Source: an uncultured Actinomyces sp. (GTDB lineage Bacteria; Actinomycetota; Actinomycetes; Actinomycetales; Actinomycetaceae). From it: DNA of 13,601 nt. The first letter of the stretch is position 1. The number at the start of each line of letters is the position of its first letter. Under the pieces are notes generated by a model. That model was not told where the DNA came from, did no database searches, and saw nothing but the letters and a program-made list of their open reading frames with translations. Made by a program: the position numbers and the translations under genes. This document shows positions 1 to 6,342 of the stretch, piece by piece. The stretch lies in assembly GCA_900554605.1 (NCBI GenBank), contig USHU01000011.1, positions 1 to 13,601 of the forward strand. Direction: 5' to 3'.

Positions 1-1
1 G

Positions 2-877
2 CTCTTTGACCTGGGATTCGTGCCTGACGCCGAGCCTTACCACACCCTGTTCAATCAGGGCTACGTCCAGGCCTATGCCTATACGGATGCTCGCGGGCAG
101 TACGTTCCCGCAGACGAAGTTGAAGGCGACGAATCCACGGGATTCACGTGGAAGGGTGAACCTGTTAACCGTGAATACGGAAAGATGGGTAAGTCGCTGA
201 AGAACATCGTCACACCGGATGAAATGTACGATGCCTACGGCGCCGACGTTTTCCGCGTGTATGAGATGAGCATGGGGCCGCTGGACGTCTCGCGTCCGTG
301 GGAAACTCGCGCGGTTGTTGGCTCTCAGCGTTTCCTGCAGCGTCTGTGGCGAAATGTCTTGGACGAGGCCACCGGTGACGTGACCGTCAGCGATGAGCCA
401 ATGGATGCGAAGACTGCGCGCCTCTTGGCACGTACCATTGCTGAAGTGACCGTTGAGTACGAGAACCTGCGCATCAACACCGCGATCGCAAAGCTCATCG
501 TTCTCAACAACCACCTGACGTCTTTCGATCGCGTGCCGCGCGTTGCAGTTGAGGCTCTCATTTTGATGCTCTCGCCGGTTGCTCCGCACATCTGTGAGGA
601 ACTCTGGTCGAAGCTTGGACATGCAGATTCTCTTGCTCGCGTTCCCTTCCCGGTTGTGGAAGATGAGTCCTTGCTTGAAGACGACACCGTGACGGCGATC
701 GTTCAGGCTAATGGCAAGCTCCGTGCGAAGCTCGAGGTTCCTGTGTCGATTAGCGAAGATGATTTGCGTACGCTTGCCCTTGAACAAGCTCCGATCGTCA
801 AGCTTCTTGACGGACGTGAGCCCTTAAAGGTCATTGTGCGTGCTCCGCAGCTGGTCAACATCGTTCTTCCGAAGTAA
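2..877 (+). CDS. leuS: leucyl-tRNA synthetase, C-terminal part (5' end outside window)
   Basis: This class I aminoacyl-tRNA synthetase charges tRNA-Leu in the cytoplasm. Only the last 291 codons are visible. The reading frame is open from base 2, and the protein begins outside the window (first residues LFDLGFVPDAEPYHTL). Seen: the end of the catalytic domain, with a KMSKS-type loop reading KMGKS (bases 183-197) followed by LKN, then the helical anticodon-binding domain (QRFLQRLWRNV, LILMLSPVAPHICEELW), then the C-terminal LeuRS domain (IVQANGKLRAKLEVP). A full-length LeuRS is about 900 residues or more, so roughly the last third is present. The Gly in KMGKS is, as I recall, common in actinobacteria and is not damage. 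The stop lies two bases before the next gene, so co-transcription with the glycosylase gene is likely. Confidence 0.97.
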   Translation, partial: LFDLGFVPDAEPYHTLFNQGYVQAYAYTDARGQYVPADEVEGDESTGFTWKGEPVNREYGKMGKSLKNIVTPDEMYDAYGADVFRVYEMSMGPLDVSRPWETRAVVGSQRFLQRLWRNVLDEATGDVTVSDEPMDAKTARLLARTIAEVTVEYENLRINTAIAKLIVLNNHLTSFDRVPRVAVEALILMLSPVAPHICEELWSKLGHADSLARVPFPVVEDESLLEDDTVTAIVQANGKLRAKLEVPVSISEDDLRTLALEQAPIVKLLDGREPLKVIVRAPQLVNIVLPK

Positions 878-879
878 CC

Positions 880-2010
880 ATGCCTGAAGGAGATGCGATC
901 CATCGGATCGCCAACACGTTTTCTGTCCTCTTCCAGGGCAGTGAGGTCGAAACTTCGTCACCGCAGGGGCGTTTTGCCTCATCCGCCCAGTTGATTAACC
1001 ACCATCAGGTTGTCGCTGTGCGGGCGGTCGGCAAGCACATGTTTGTTGGTTTTATGCCAGCTGAGGCTGCCGCCTCTTGTGCTGAGCAAGCGAAGTCTGC
1101 GGAGGCTGAGTTTGCCGCTCACTTGGGCAGTCCCGAGGCCGAGGCCGCATTGCCCTTCACAGGATCATCGCCGCTGTGGGGAGAGCATGCTTTCCCCTGT
1201 GATGAGGAGCTCCAGTGGCTCCATATTCACTTGGGTCTGTATGGCTCTTGGCGTTTCGATGCGGATGAGCGCGCTTTTGATGTCCCGTCCTCCATTGGTG
1301 CACCACGTACGAATTGGGTGGCAACAAAAGGGCACCGACATGCGGCTCTGAAGTGGGCAAGCTACGCGGAAGACACTCTGTACGTCGAAGATAATTTGGC
1401 GTCTGGAAATATCCAAAAGCACGGTGAAGAATGGAATGCTCCCGATCCTGTTGGGCAGGTTCGCCTGCGGGTATTGTCGGAGCACGCAGTCGCTGATGTT
1501 ACCGGTCCGAATCGGTGCGAGCTCATTTCCGATGAGGATAGACGTGTTGTCGAATCCAAGTTGGGGTGTGACCCACTTCAGCCGGGTGCCGCGCAAGATC
1601 CTGCAACCCGTAAGCGTTTCATTGAAATGATCCGCGGACGTAAACGTCCAATCGGTGAGCTCTTAATGGACCAGTCGATCGCTGCTGGAGTGGGAAACAT
1701 CTATCGAGCGGAAGCGTTGTTCCTGGCTGGTATTTCACCGATGAGGGCTGGAAATCGCCTCTCTGTGCAGCGTGTTGGCCACCTGTGGGATATTGTCTGC
1801 GAACTGATGACACGAGGCCTAGAGATTGGACGTATCGATACGATTCGCCCCGAGGATCAGCCTGATCCAATTCCTGACGGTGATGAAGAATTGGCGCGAT
1901 GGTATATCTACCATCGCAGCGGTCGTCCCTGTATTAAATGCGGAACCACGATTAGTGAGAAGCTCATGCAAAACCGCAGGCTATTCTGGTGCTCAAATTG
2001 CCAGAACTAG
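880..2010 (+). CDS. Fpg/Nei-family DNA glycosylase (endonuclease VIII-like, Nei2 type)
   Basis: This is a bifunctional DNA glycosylase/AP lyase of base-excision repair that removes oxidised bases. The protein has 376 residues. It starts MPEGD, where Pro2 and Glu3 form the active site after removal of Met1. A GKHMF motif carries the beta-clamp lysine (Lys52). The helix-two-turn-helix domain (about 257-295) contains AAGVGNIYRAEALF. A C-terminal zinc finger has Cys351, Cys354, Cys371 and Cys374. The family is normally about 260-300 residues. The excess here is mainly an Ala/Glu-rich stretch at about 59-109, between the clamp lysine and the LQWLHIHLGLYGSW strand. The ATG lies 2 bases after the leuS stop with no clear Shine-Dalgarno, so translation may be coupled. 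Fpg and Nei are hard to separate by eye; MPEGD rather than MPELP favours Nei. Confidence 0.93.
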   Translation: MPEGDAIHRIANTFSVLFQGSEVETSSPQGRFASSAQLINHHQVVAVRAVGKHMFVGFMPAEAAASCAEQAKSAEAEFAAHLGSPEAEAALPFTGSSPLWGEHAFPCDEELQWLHIHLGLYGSWRFDADERAFDVPSSIGAPRTNWVATKGHRHAALKWASYAEDTLYVEDNLASGNIQKHGEEWNAPDPVGQVRLRVLSEHAVADVTGPNRCELISDEDRRVVESKLGCDPLQPGAAQDPATRKRFIEMIRGRKRPIGELLMDQSIAAGVGNIYRAEALFLAGISPMRAGNRLSVQRVGHLWDIVCELMTRGLEIGRIDTIRPEDQPDPIPDGDEELARWYIYHRSGRPCIKCGTTISEKLMQNRRLFWCSNCQN

Positions 2011-2034
2011 ACCAAAATCGTCAGTGAAGCTGGC

Positions 2035-2562
2035 CTATGCCTGTGTGTAGTTGTCGCTTTCCTGGAAGATGTCGTACACGTGTGGCAGATGGGCGTTTGC
2101 CTCATCGATGCGGACGATCAGAGACGAGGCTCCCCAGTCTTGGCATCGGCGTGCACATTCTGCGACCAAAGCTGTTGCGATACCGCGTCGGCGGAAGTTC
2201 GGGTGGACCATCAAGTCGATGACCTGTGGAAGACCGCTGGGTTCTTCGACAGGGGGGTCAACAACAACGATGATCGCTGCGACGAGGTCTCCATCGACCC
2301 ATGCGCCCAGGAAAGATCCTTCCAAAGGCGTGCCGAAAACCCCTTCAAAACACAGGCGCATTTCATCCGTTGCTTCAGCCTGTGCTTCGAGAGTTGGGCG
2401 TTCGCCGTAGGCTGCGAGCGAGAGCTGTGCAAGCTCGGGGATATCGAATCGTGTGAGCACACCGATTTCACACTCTGCCGCACCGTGAAGGCGCGTCAAT
2501 GCGTCAATCTGTGCTTGTAGAGAATGTTTATCCATAAGGACAGAATATGTGATCTGTTGCAC
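2035..2562 (-). CDS. GNAT-family N-acetyltransferase
   Basis: This is a probable acetyl-CoA-dependent N-acetyltransferase whose substrate cannot be told. The longest form has 175 residues from a GTG at 2562. The acetyl-CoA-binding motif A is clear: VIDLMVHPNFRRRGIATALV (about 114-133), with R-R-G-I-A as the pyrophosphate loop. It is preceded by the central strands GSFLGAWVDGDLVAAIIVVV. An ATG at 2535 (protein MDKHSLQ..., 166 residues) is an attractive alternative start. It has no Shine-Dalgarno, but a TATTCT hexamer ends six bases before it, which would put the transcript start on the ATG (leaderless). The stop lies 24 bases from the end of the convergent glycosylase gene, with no obvious terminator hairpin between them. 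It is not clearly linked to cysE, which lies 82 bases upstream on the same strand. Confidence 0.85.
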   Translation of the reverse strand: MQQITYSVLMDKHSLQAQIDALTRLHGAAECEIGVLTRFDIPELAQLSLAAYGERPTLEAQAEATDEMRLCFEGVFGTPLEGSFLGAWVDGDLVAAIIVVVDPPVEEPSGLPQVIDLMVHPNFRRRGIATALVAECARRCQDWGASSLIVRIDEANAHLPHVYDIFQESDNYTQA

Positions 2563-2644
2563 GCACGAGCTTCAATGGGAAGTTGTGCGTCAAAGCAATC
2601 CTAAAGTTGGGAATATGTTCTAGGTCTTGACAAAACCTGGGGTG

Positions 2645-3262
2645 CTAGATGTACCAGGTTGGGTCTTCTTCCCAGCAGTTCGGATCGATGATGAGATCGC
2701 AGTCTTCTTCCACCATACGAGTCTCGGGTTTTTGGCGTAATTGTGCCGGAACGCCAATTGCAACAGCATCCTCGGGTACATCTTTAGTGACAACCGCGTT
2801 TGCGCCGACCTTCGCTCCGTCACCGATGGTGATTGGTCCTAGAACCTTCGCTCCCGCGCCGATCATCACGTGATTTCCAACGGTAGGATGACGTTTACCT
2901 TGAGTCATTGCAACGCCGCCGAGGGTAACACCGTGGAAAATAACGACGTCTTCACCCACCTCAGCGGTTTGGCCGATCACAACTCCTGTCGCATGATCAA
3001 TAAACACGCGGCGACCGATCTTCGCCTCGGGATGGATATCAACACCCGTCGCCATGCGCGCAAGGGAAGAAAGAACACGCGCAGGAGTGCGCAGACGGCG
3101 GTGCGCCCACATTGCATGAGTGACGCGGTGCGTCCACAGTGCGTGAACCCCGGGATAGGCGAGTGCGACTTCAAGGGTGGAACGTGCTGCCGGGTCACGG
3201 CGTTTTGCCGTGCGGAGATCTTCTGCAAGAAGTTCGATTACCTTGCGGGGAGACGAGGCCAT
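2645..3262 (-). CDS. cysE: serine O-acetyltransferase (EpsC/short CysE type)
   Basis: CysE transfers acetyl from acetyl-CoA to L-serine to give O-acetylserine, the committed step of cysteine synthesis. The protein has 205 residues, the short form common in Gram-positive bacteria and actinobacteria. An N-terminal helical segment (1-65) precedes a left-handed beta-helix of hexapeptide repeats (about 73-175). The conserved VDIHPEAKIG (Asp75, His77), FIDHATGVVIG (Asp89, His90, the catalytic pair by analogy with E. coli CysE) and FHGVTLGG are all present. The C-terminus is acidic and ends in Tyr-Ile. In classical CysE a C-terminal Ile docks into CysK to form cysteine synthase, so the same contact is possible here. 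The ATG at 3262 is preceded by a weak GAAAG. The gene lies downstream of cysK, but a strong hairpin separates them, so it probably has its own promoter. Confidence 0.96.
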   Translation of the reverse strand: MASSPRKVIELLAEDLRTAKRRDPAARSTLEVALAYPGVHALWTHRVTHAMWAHRRLRTPARVLSSLARMATGVDIHPEAKIGRRVFIDHATGVVIGQTAEVGEDVVIFHGVTLGGVAMTQGKRHPTVGNHVMIGAGAKVLGPITIGDGAKVGANAVVTKDVPEDAVAIGVPAQLRQKPETRMVEEDCDLIIDPNCWEEDPTWYI

Positions 3263-3374
3263 GGTCAGTCTTTCGTGAATCGCGATCTACACGTGTCGTG
3301 CGGTTTCCAGCCTAGCGAGCAGTCTGGAGAATTGGGCTGACAAAGTCAGTAACTATGCCAACAGCGCAGAAAAT

Positions 3375-3408
3375 CGGGTGGGTGGGAGAACGCGCTCCCA
3401 CCCACCCG
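3375..3408 (-). terminator. rho-independent terminator after cysK
   Basis: This is a perfect 14-bp inverted repeat (3375-3388 with 3395-3408, GGGTGGGTGGGAG arm) around a 6-base loop. Read leftward it is followed by ATTTTCTG, a short U-tract. It sits 10 bases past the cysK stop and about 110 bases before the cysE start, so it should end the cysK transcript. Confidence 0.85.
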
Positions 3409-3417
3409 TGCGTGACT

Positions 3418-4350
3418 TCAGTCGCGCAGATTTTCAAAGAGAGCGGTAGAAAGGTAACGCTCACCGGTATCCGGAAGGATCACGACAATGCGCTTTCCTT
3501 CGTTTTCGGGACGTTTGGCTACCTGAATTGCTGCGGCAAGAGCGGCGCCGGAGGAAATGCCGACGAGGAGTCCTTCCTCTGCTGCTGCATGGCGAGAAGT
3601 CTCAAGGGCCAGGGGAGTCTCAATATCAATGACCTCATCGACCACGCTGGGATCGTAGGTCTTCGCGACGAAGTTGGGTCCAAGCCCCTGGATTCCGTGG
3701 GGAGCAGCCTCGCCGCCGGTCAGAAGTGGAGACTCGGCGGGCTGAACCGCAATCACCTTTACTCCTGGCTTAAGTTCCTTGAGCACCGAACCCACGCCAG
3801 AAACGGTCCCACCTGTGCCGACACCGGCAACAAAAATGTCGACGTTCTCGTCAGTATCGCGAAGGATCTCTTCCGCTGTCGTACGACGGTGGACAGCAGG
3901 ATTAGCAGGGTTGGTAAATTGCGATGCGATGATCGAGCCGGGACGAGAATCGCGAATCCTTTCGGCTTCCTCGACAGCTGCAGTCACACCGCCCTTGGGG
4001 TCGGTCAGGACCAGTTCAGCTCCGAAAGCGCGAATAAGGATGCGACGCTCAACGCTCATCGAGGATGGCATGACGATGACAACTTTGTATCCGCGAGCGG
4101 CGCCCACCATTGCCAAAGCCACGCCGGTATTACCGGAAGTCGCCTCGATAATGGTGCCTCCGGGCTTGAGCTCTCCTGAAGCCTCGGCTGCATCAACGAT
4201 CGAGCGCGCGATACGGTCCTTAACGGAAGAGGCGGGATTGAAGGCCTCGACCTTGGCAACAATCTCTGCGCCGCCCTCGTTCAAGCGATTAATACGCACC
4301 AAGGGGGTGCTGCCGATGAGATCGGTAACGTCAGTTGCGATATTCGTCAT
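3418..4350 (-). CDS. cysK: cysteine synthase A (O-acetylserine sulfhydrylase)
   Basis: CysK is the PLP enzyme that makes L-cysteine from O-acetylserine and sulfide, the step after CysE. The protein has 310 residues, the normal family length. Seen: FNPASSVKDRIA with the PLP lysine Lys44, the substrate loop TSGNTG (71-76), the phosphate-binding loop GVGTGGTVSG (176-185), and GLLVGISSGAA near 260-269, whose serine contacts the PLP ring nitrogen. The ATG at 4350 has an AGGAG six bases upstream, so the start is firm. The gene lies 58 bases after the yigZ stop on the same strand. That gap carries an inverted repeat that could be an operator, and the gene ends in a strong hairpin. It looks like a single-gene unit regulated apart from cysE. 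CysM or a cystathionine beta-synthase-like enzyme is a less likely alternative. Confidence 0.97.
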   Translation of the reverse strand: MTNIATDVTDLIGSTPLVRINRLNEGGAEIVAKVEAFNPASSVKDRIARSIVDAAEASGELKPGGTIIEATSGNTGVALAMVGAARGYKVVIVMPSSMSVERRILIRAFGAELVLTDPKGGVTAAVEEAERIRDSRPGSIIASQFTNPANPAVHRRTTAEEILRDTDENVDIFVAGVGTGGTVSGVGSVLKELKPGVKVIAVQPAESPLLTGGEAAPHGIQGLGPNFVAKTYDPSVVDEVIDIETPLALETSRHAAAEEGLLVGISSGAALAAAIQVAKRPENEGKRIVVILPDTGERYLSTALFENLRD

Positions 4351-4368
4351 GATTTCTCCTCAGATGAT

Positions 4369-4385
4369 TGTGAGCCGTACTCACA
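4369..4385. promoter_or_regulatory. inverted repeat in the cysK promoter gap (possible operator)
   Basis: TGTGAG and CTCACA form a perfect 6-bp dyad around five bases, 19 bases upstream of the cysK ATG and close to where the promoter should lie. It resembles a CRP-type site, but the half-sites are seven rather than six bases apart (TGTGA-N7-TCACA). The binding protein is unknown. Confidence 0.35.
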
Positions 4386-4408
4386 CCGCAACTCTAAAAC
4401 TGAGCGAG

Positions 4409-5050
4409 TTATTCCTCGATTTCTATGTAACGTTGTCCCAATTCACGGAAAGAGTACTTTCCTGAACTGAGGTTGGCCAGGAGCGCAGCGGCGGATTGAA
4501 GCTGCTCGGGAGCCATTGCTAAGCGCATCAAAACACTCTGGCCCCATTCGGTAGACAGTACCTGTGCTCCCATGCGACGCAGTTCGGCCTCGACTCGTCC
4601 CGCATCGATGGGATCAAGCTCTGTTTCAACAACCGTGAGGGCCTCCAAGTGGGCGAAAGAAGCCAATGCGAGGGCCTCGCTGGTCGCGCTCGAGTAGGCC
4701 CGCACGAGGCCACCTGCGCCCAAGAGAATTCCGCCGAAATAACGTGTGACAACAACCGTCACATTCCACAGTTCATTTCTCTTGAGAACATCAAGCATTG
4801 GAGTCCCAGCGGTTCCTGAGGGCTCTCCGTCGTCAGAAGAGTGCTGGGATGGCGATTGCCCTTCTTCTGCAATCATCCATGCCGAGCAATTGTGACGTGC
4901 CTGGGGATGTTGTTCTTTGACCGAATTAATGAAGGCTCGCGCTTCCTCGGGCGAATCTGTTCGCGCGATCGCAGCAATGAAACGCGATCGTTTGATCTCG
5001 ATCTCGTGACTCAGAGATGTTCCTGAGCGAAGGACTCGAAGAGAGGACAT
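4409..5050 (-). CDS. YigZ/IMPACT-family protein (UPF0029)
   Basis: This is a 213-residue member of the YigZ/IMPACT family. The eukaryotic relative IMPACT modulates the translation-linked kinase GCN2; the bacterial role is not settled. Seen: KRSRFIA (20-26), the family signature DDGEPSGTAGTPML (73-86), and TRYFGGILLGAGGLVRAY (102-119), then a C-terminal ferredoxin-like domain (about 137-205). The frame stays open upstream to 5209, but I chose the ATG at 5050. It has an AAGG just upstream, the family normally starts close to the KRSRFIA motif, and the extra 53 residues look like untranslated promoter DNA. The length matches the family (about 200-210). It is divergent from rpmF. Confidence 0.92.
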   Translation of the reverse strand: MSSLRVLRSGTSLSHEIEIKRSRFIAAIARTDSPEEARAFINSVKEQHPQARHNCSAWMIAEEGQSPSQHSSDDGEPSGTAGTPMLDVLKRNELWNVTVVVTRYFGGILLGAGGLVRAYSSATSEALALASFAHLEALTVVETELDPIDAGRVEAELRRMGAQVLSTEWGQSVLMRLAMAPEQLQSAAALLANLSSGKYSFRELGQRYIEIEE

Positions 5051-5149
5051 AGTGCCTTCATTGTCGCATGGTGGGGGAGTTCGGCTCGAATGAGACGAGC
5101 TTCGCACGAATATTTCCTTTGGAATATGCGTACTTTTGGCCCTTCGTGC

Positions 5150-5155
5150 TACAGT
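5150..5155 (+). promoter_or_regulatory. candidate extended -10 promoter element for rpmF
   Basis: TGCTACAGT contains a TACAGT hexamer with an upstream TG, an extended -10 arrangement. It lies about 100 bases before the rpmF ATG, and no convincing -35 is visible. Transcription from here would give a leader of about 90 nt that includes the imperfect hairpin at 5188-5208. Confidence 0.35.
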
Positions 5156-5187
5156 GGTCAGGTTGTCGAAAGTCATATGTCTATGGC

Positions 5188-5208
5188 TGTGTATCTGAAA
5201 GATACGCA
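5188..5208 (+). promoter_or_regulatory. imperfect inverted repeat in the rpmF leader
   Basis: TGTGTATC and GATACGCA pair over 8 bp with one G-U, around the loop TGAAA, 46 bases upstream of the rpmF ATG. It could be an operator or an RNA hairpin in the leader. It does not look like a Zur box. Confidence 0.3.
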
Positions 5209-5253
5209 TCGACGCGGTAAAAACGTCAGAACTAGAAGAGGAGCGGTAGGGTC

Positions 5254-5424
5254 ATGGCAGTTCCCAAGCGCAAGATGTCCCGAGCAAACACCCGCACTCG
5301 CCGGTCCGCATGGAAGGCCGATCTCACTGAGCTAAACACCATCAAGGTGGGCGGCCGTGAGGTGCGTGTTCCCCGTCGTCTGGCGAAGGCGTACAAGAAC
5401 GGCCTGCTGGACGTCGAGGACTGA
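5254..5424 (+). CDS. rpmF: 50S ribosomal protein L32 (cysteine-free form)
   Basis: L32 is a small protein of the large ribosomal subunit. The gene encodes only 56 residues and begins [20 protein letters not shown], the unmistakable L32 start. It continues with a short basic C-terminal part and ends LLDVED. There is not a single cysteine, so this is the C-minus form that cannot bind zinc, as also found in mycobacteria. An AGAGGAG-like purine tract (about 5237-5244) lies 9 bases upstream of the ATG. No YceD (DUF177) gene precedes it, although the two are often adjacent; here the upstream neighbour is the divergent yigZ. A strong hairpin follows the stop, so it is probably transcribed alone. Confidence 0.96.
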   Translation: MAVPKRKMSRANTRTRRSAWKADLTELNTIKVGGREVRVPRRLAKAYKNGLLDVED

Positions 5425-5444
5425 TTCCTCCGTTCGCAAGTTTT

Positions 5445-5480
5445 TGTGGGGTCCGGTATCAACAGGTACCGGACCCCACA
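5445..5480 (+). terminator. terminator hairpin after rpmF
   Basis: This is a perfect 14-bp stem (5445-5458 with 5467-5480, GTGGGGTCCGGTA arm) with an 8-base loop, 20 bases past the rpmF stop. The following bases, CTGTTATC, are only weakly U-rich. Stem strength and position support termination of rpmF before the DUF421 gene. Confidence 0.75.
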
Positions 5481-5515
5481 CTGTTATCAGTTAGTCCGTG
5501 TTCTATCGTTAGCTT

Positions 5516-6232
5516 ATGTGGAACGAACTCATCCTTGACGCGCACTCGATTTTCCGGCTCTTCATCGGTATCGTGATCATCTCTGCTCACCTGACTTTGA
5601 CAAAGAAACAGAGCCTTACCCAATTCACTTCTATTGACTTCATCGGAAACTTTATTCTCGGTGGGATCATCGGCGGTATTATCTATAACCATTCGGTTTC
5701 GACTTTCTCCTACGTTGTACTGCTGCTTGCAGCTGTGTGCATGATTTCGCTCTTCAACTTGCTTGTTTCCCGATTCATGCCCGCGCGGCAGATCGCGAAG
5801 GGCAAAGTAATGACCATCATCAATCATGGCCATTTCGTCTTTGATTCTCTCGATGATGCAAGTAGTACTTTCGACATGATTACCTTCATCGAGCAACTTC
5901 GTTCGCGTGGAATTTTCTCAGTTGAAGATGTCGAATTTGCACAGTATGAGTCAAACGGCTCTTTGACTGTGATCAAGAAGGGCGATGGGAGTCTGAACTA
6001 TCTCTTGGTTTCGAAGGGTCAGATTGTTCAAGATCAACTTGAAGCCTCTGGCCAGAGCAAAGAATGGCTCACGAAGGAACTGGAGCAACAGGGTATTAAG
6101 CTCGAAGATATTTTCTTCGCAGAGCTAGAGGGGTGCGAGAAGATTTATATCGTGATGAATGATATGACGACTCATTCTTTCGCATTTAGTCATGAGAGCT
6201 CGCAGGGAAATACGCAGGAAAAGACGGATTAG
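5516..6232 (+). CDS. DUF421 (YetF-type) membrane protein
   Basis: This is a 238-residue protein of the DUF421/YetF family. The molecular function of the family is unknown, though members have been tied to spore or membrane processes in Bacillus. Seen: three hydrophobic segments (about 13-28, 42-58, 64-84), then a soluble domain with the family pattern LRSRGIFSVEDVEFAQYESNGSLTVIKKG (two parts near 128-156) and a hydrophilic tail. The start at 5516 has no Shine-Dalgarno. A TATCGT hexamer ends six bases before the ATG, which would fit a leaderless transcript. DUF421 genes are often paired with a DUF3290 gene, but here it is alone between two hairpins. Base composition is lower in GC than its neighbours (a 60-base sample at 5641-5700 has 26 G/C; 7501-7560 in lutB has 39), which hints at separate ancestry. 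Confidence 0.88.
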   Translation: MWNELILDAHSIFRLFIGIVIISAHLTLTKKQSLTQFTSIDFIGNFILGGIIGGIIYNHSVSTFSYVVLLLAAVCMISLFNLLVSRFMPARQIAKGKVMTIINHGHFVFDSLDDASSTFDMITFIEQLRSRGIFSVEDVEFAQYESNGSLTVIKKGDGSLNYLLVSKGQIVQDQLEASGQSKEWLTKELEQQGIKLEDIFFAELEGCEKIYIVMNDMTTHSFAFSHESSQGNTQEKTD

Positions 6233-6277
6233 GCGACTTCGTTTAGTCAGCGCATTACTCTCTTTTGAACACGGAAA

Positions 6278-6322
6278 ATTAAGTGGTGGGGCCGCCCTTT
6301 CGGGGCCGCCCCACCACTTAAT
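6278..6322. terminator. bidirectional terminator between the DUF421 gene and lutC
   Basis: A perfect 15-bp stem (6278-6292 with 6308-6322, TTAAGTGGTGGGGC arm) encloses a GC-rich 15-base loop that can itself pair as CCC-TTTC-GGG. It lies between two convergent genes. Read leftward, the stem ends in TTAATTTTCC, a good U-tract; rightward the tail is weaker (AATAACG). Confidence 0.85.
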
Positions 6323-6342
6323 AACGTGTCAGGTTGAAGTGC

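Noticed and set aside
3355..4179. Open frame of 274 codons on the + strand opposite cysK
   Set aside because: Antisense shadow of cysK, passing through the terminator hairpin and without family features.
4369..4385. CRP/GlxR binding site before cysK
   Set aside because: The half-sites TGTGA and TCACA are seven bases apart, not six, so the match to the CRP consensus is broken. Kept only as an unidentified dyad.
5051..5209. 53-residue N-terminal extension of the YigZ-family protein
   Set aside because: The ATG at 5050 has a ribosome-binding site and fits the family length. The extension has no conserved sequence and lies in the divergent promoter region.
5051..5253. Zur box controlling the cysteine-free rpmF
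   Set aside because: No TGAAAATGATTTTCA-like palindrome is present. The AT-rich stretch at 5110-5128 is only an imperfect inverted repeat.
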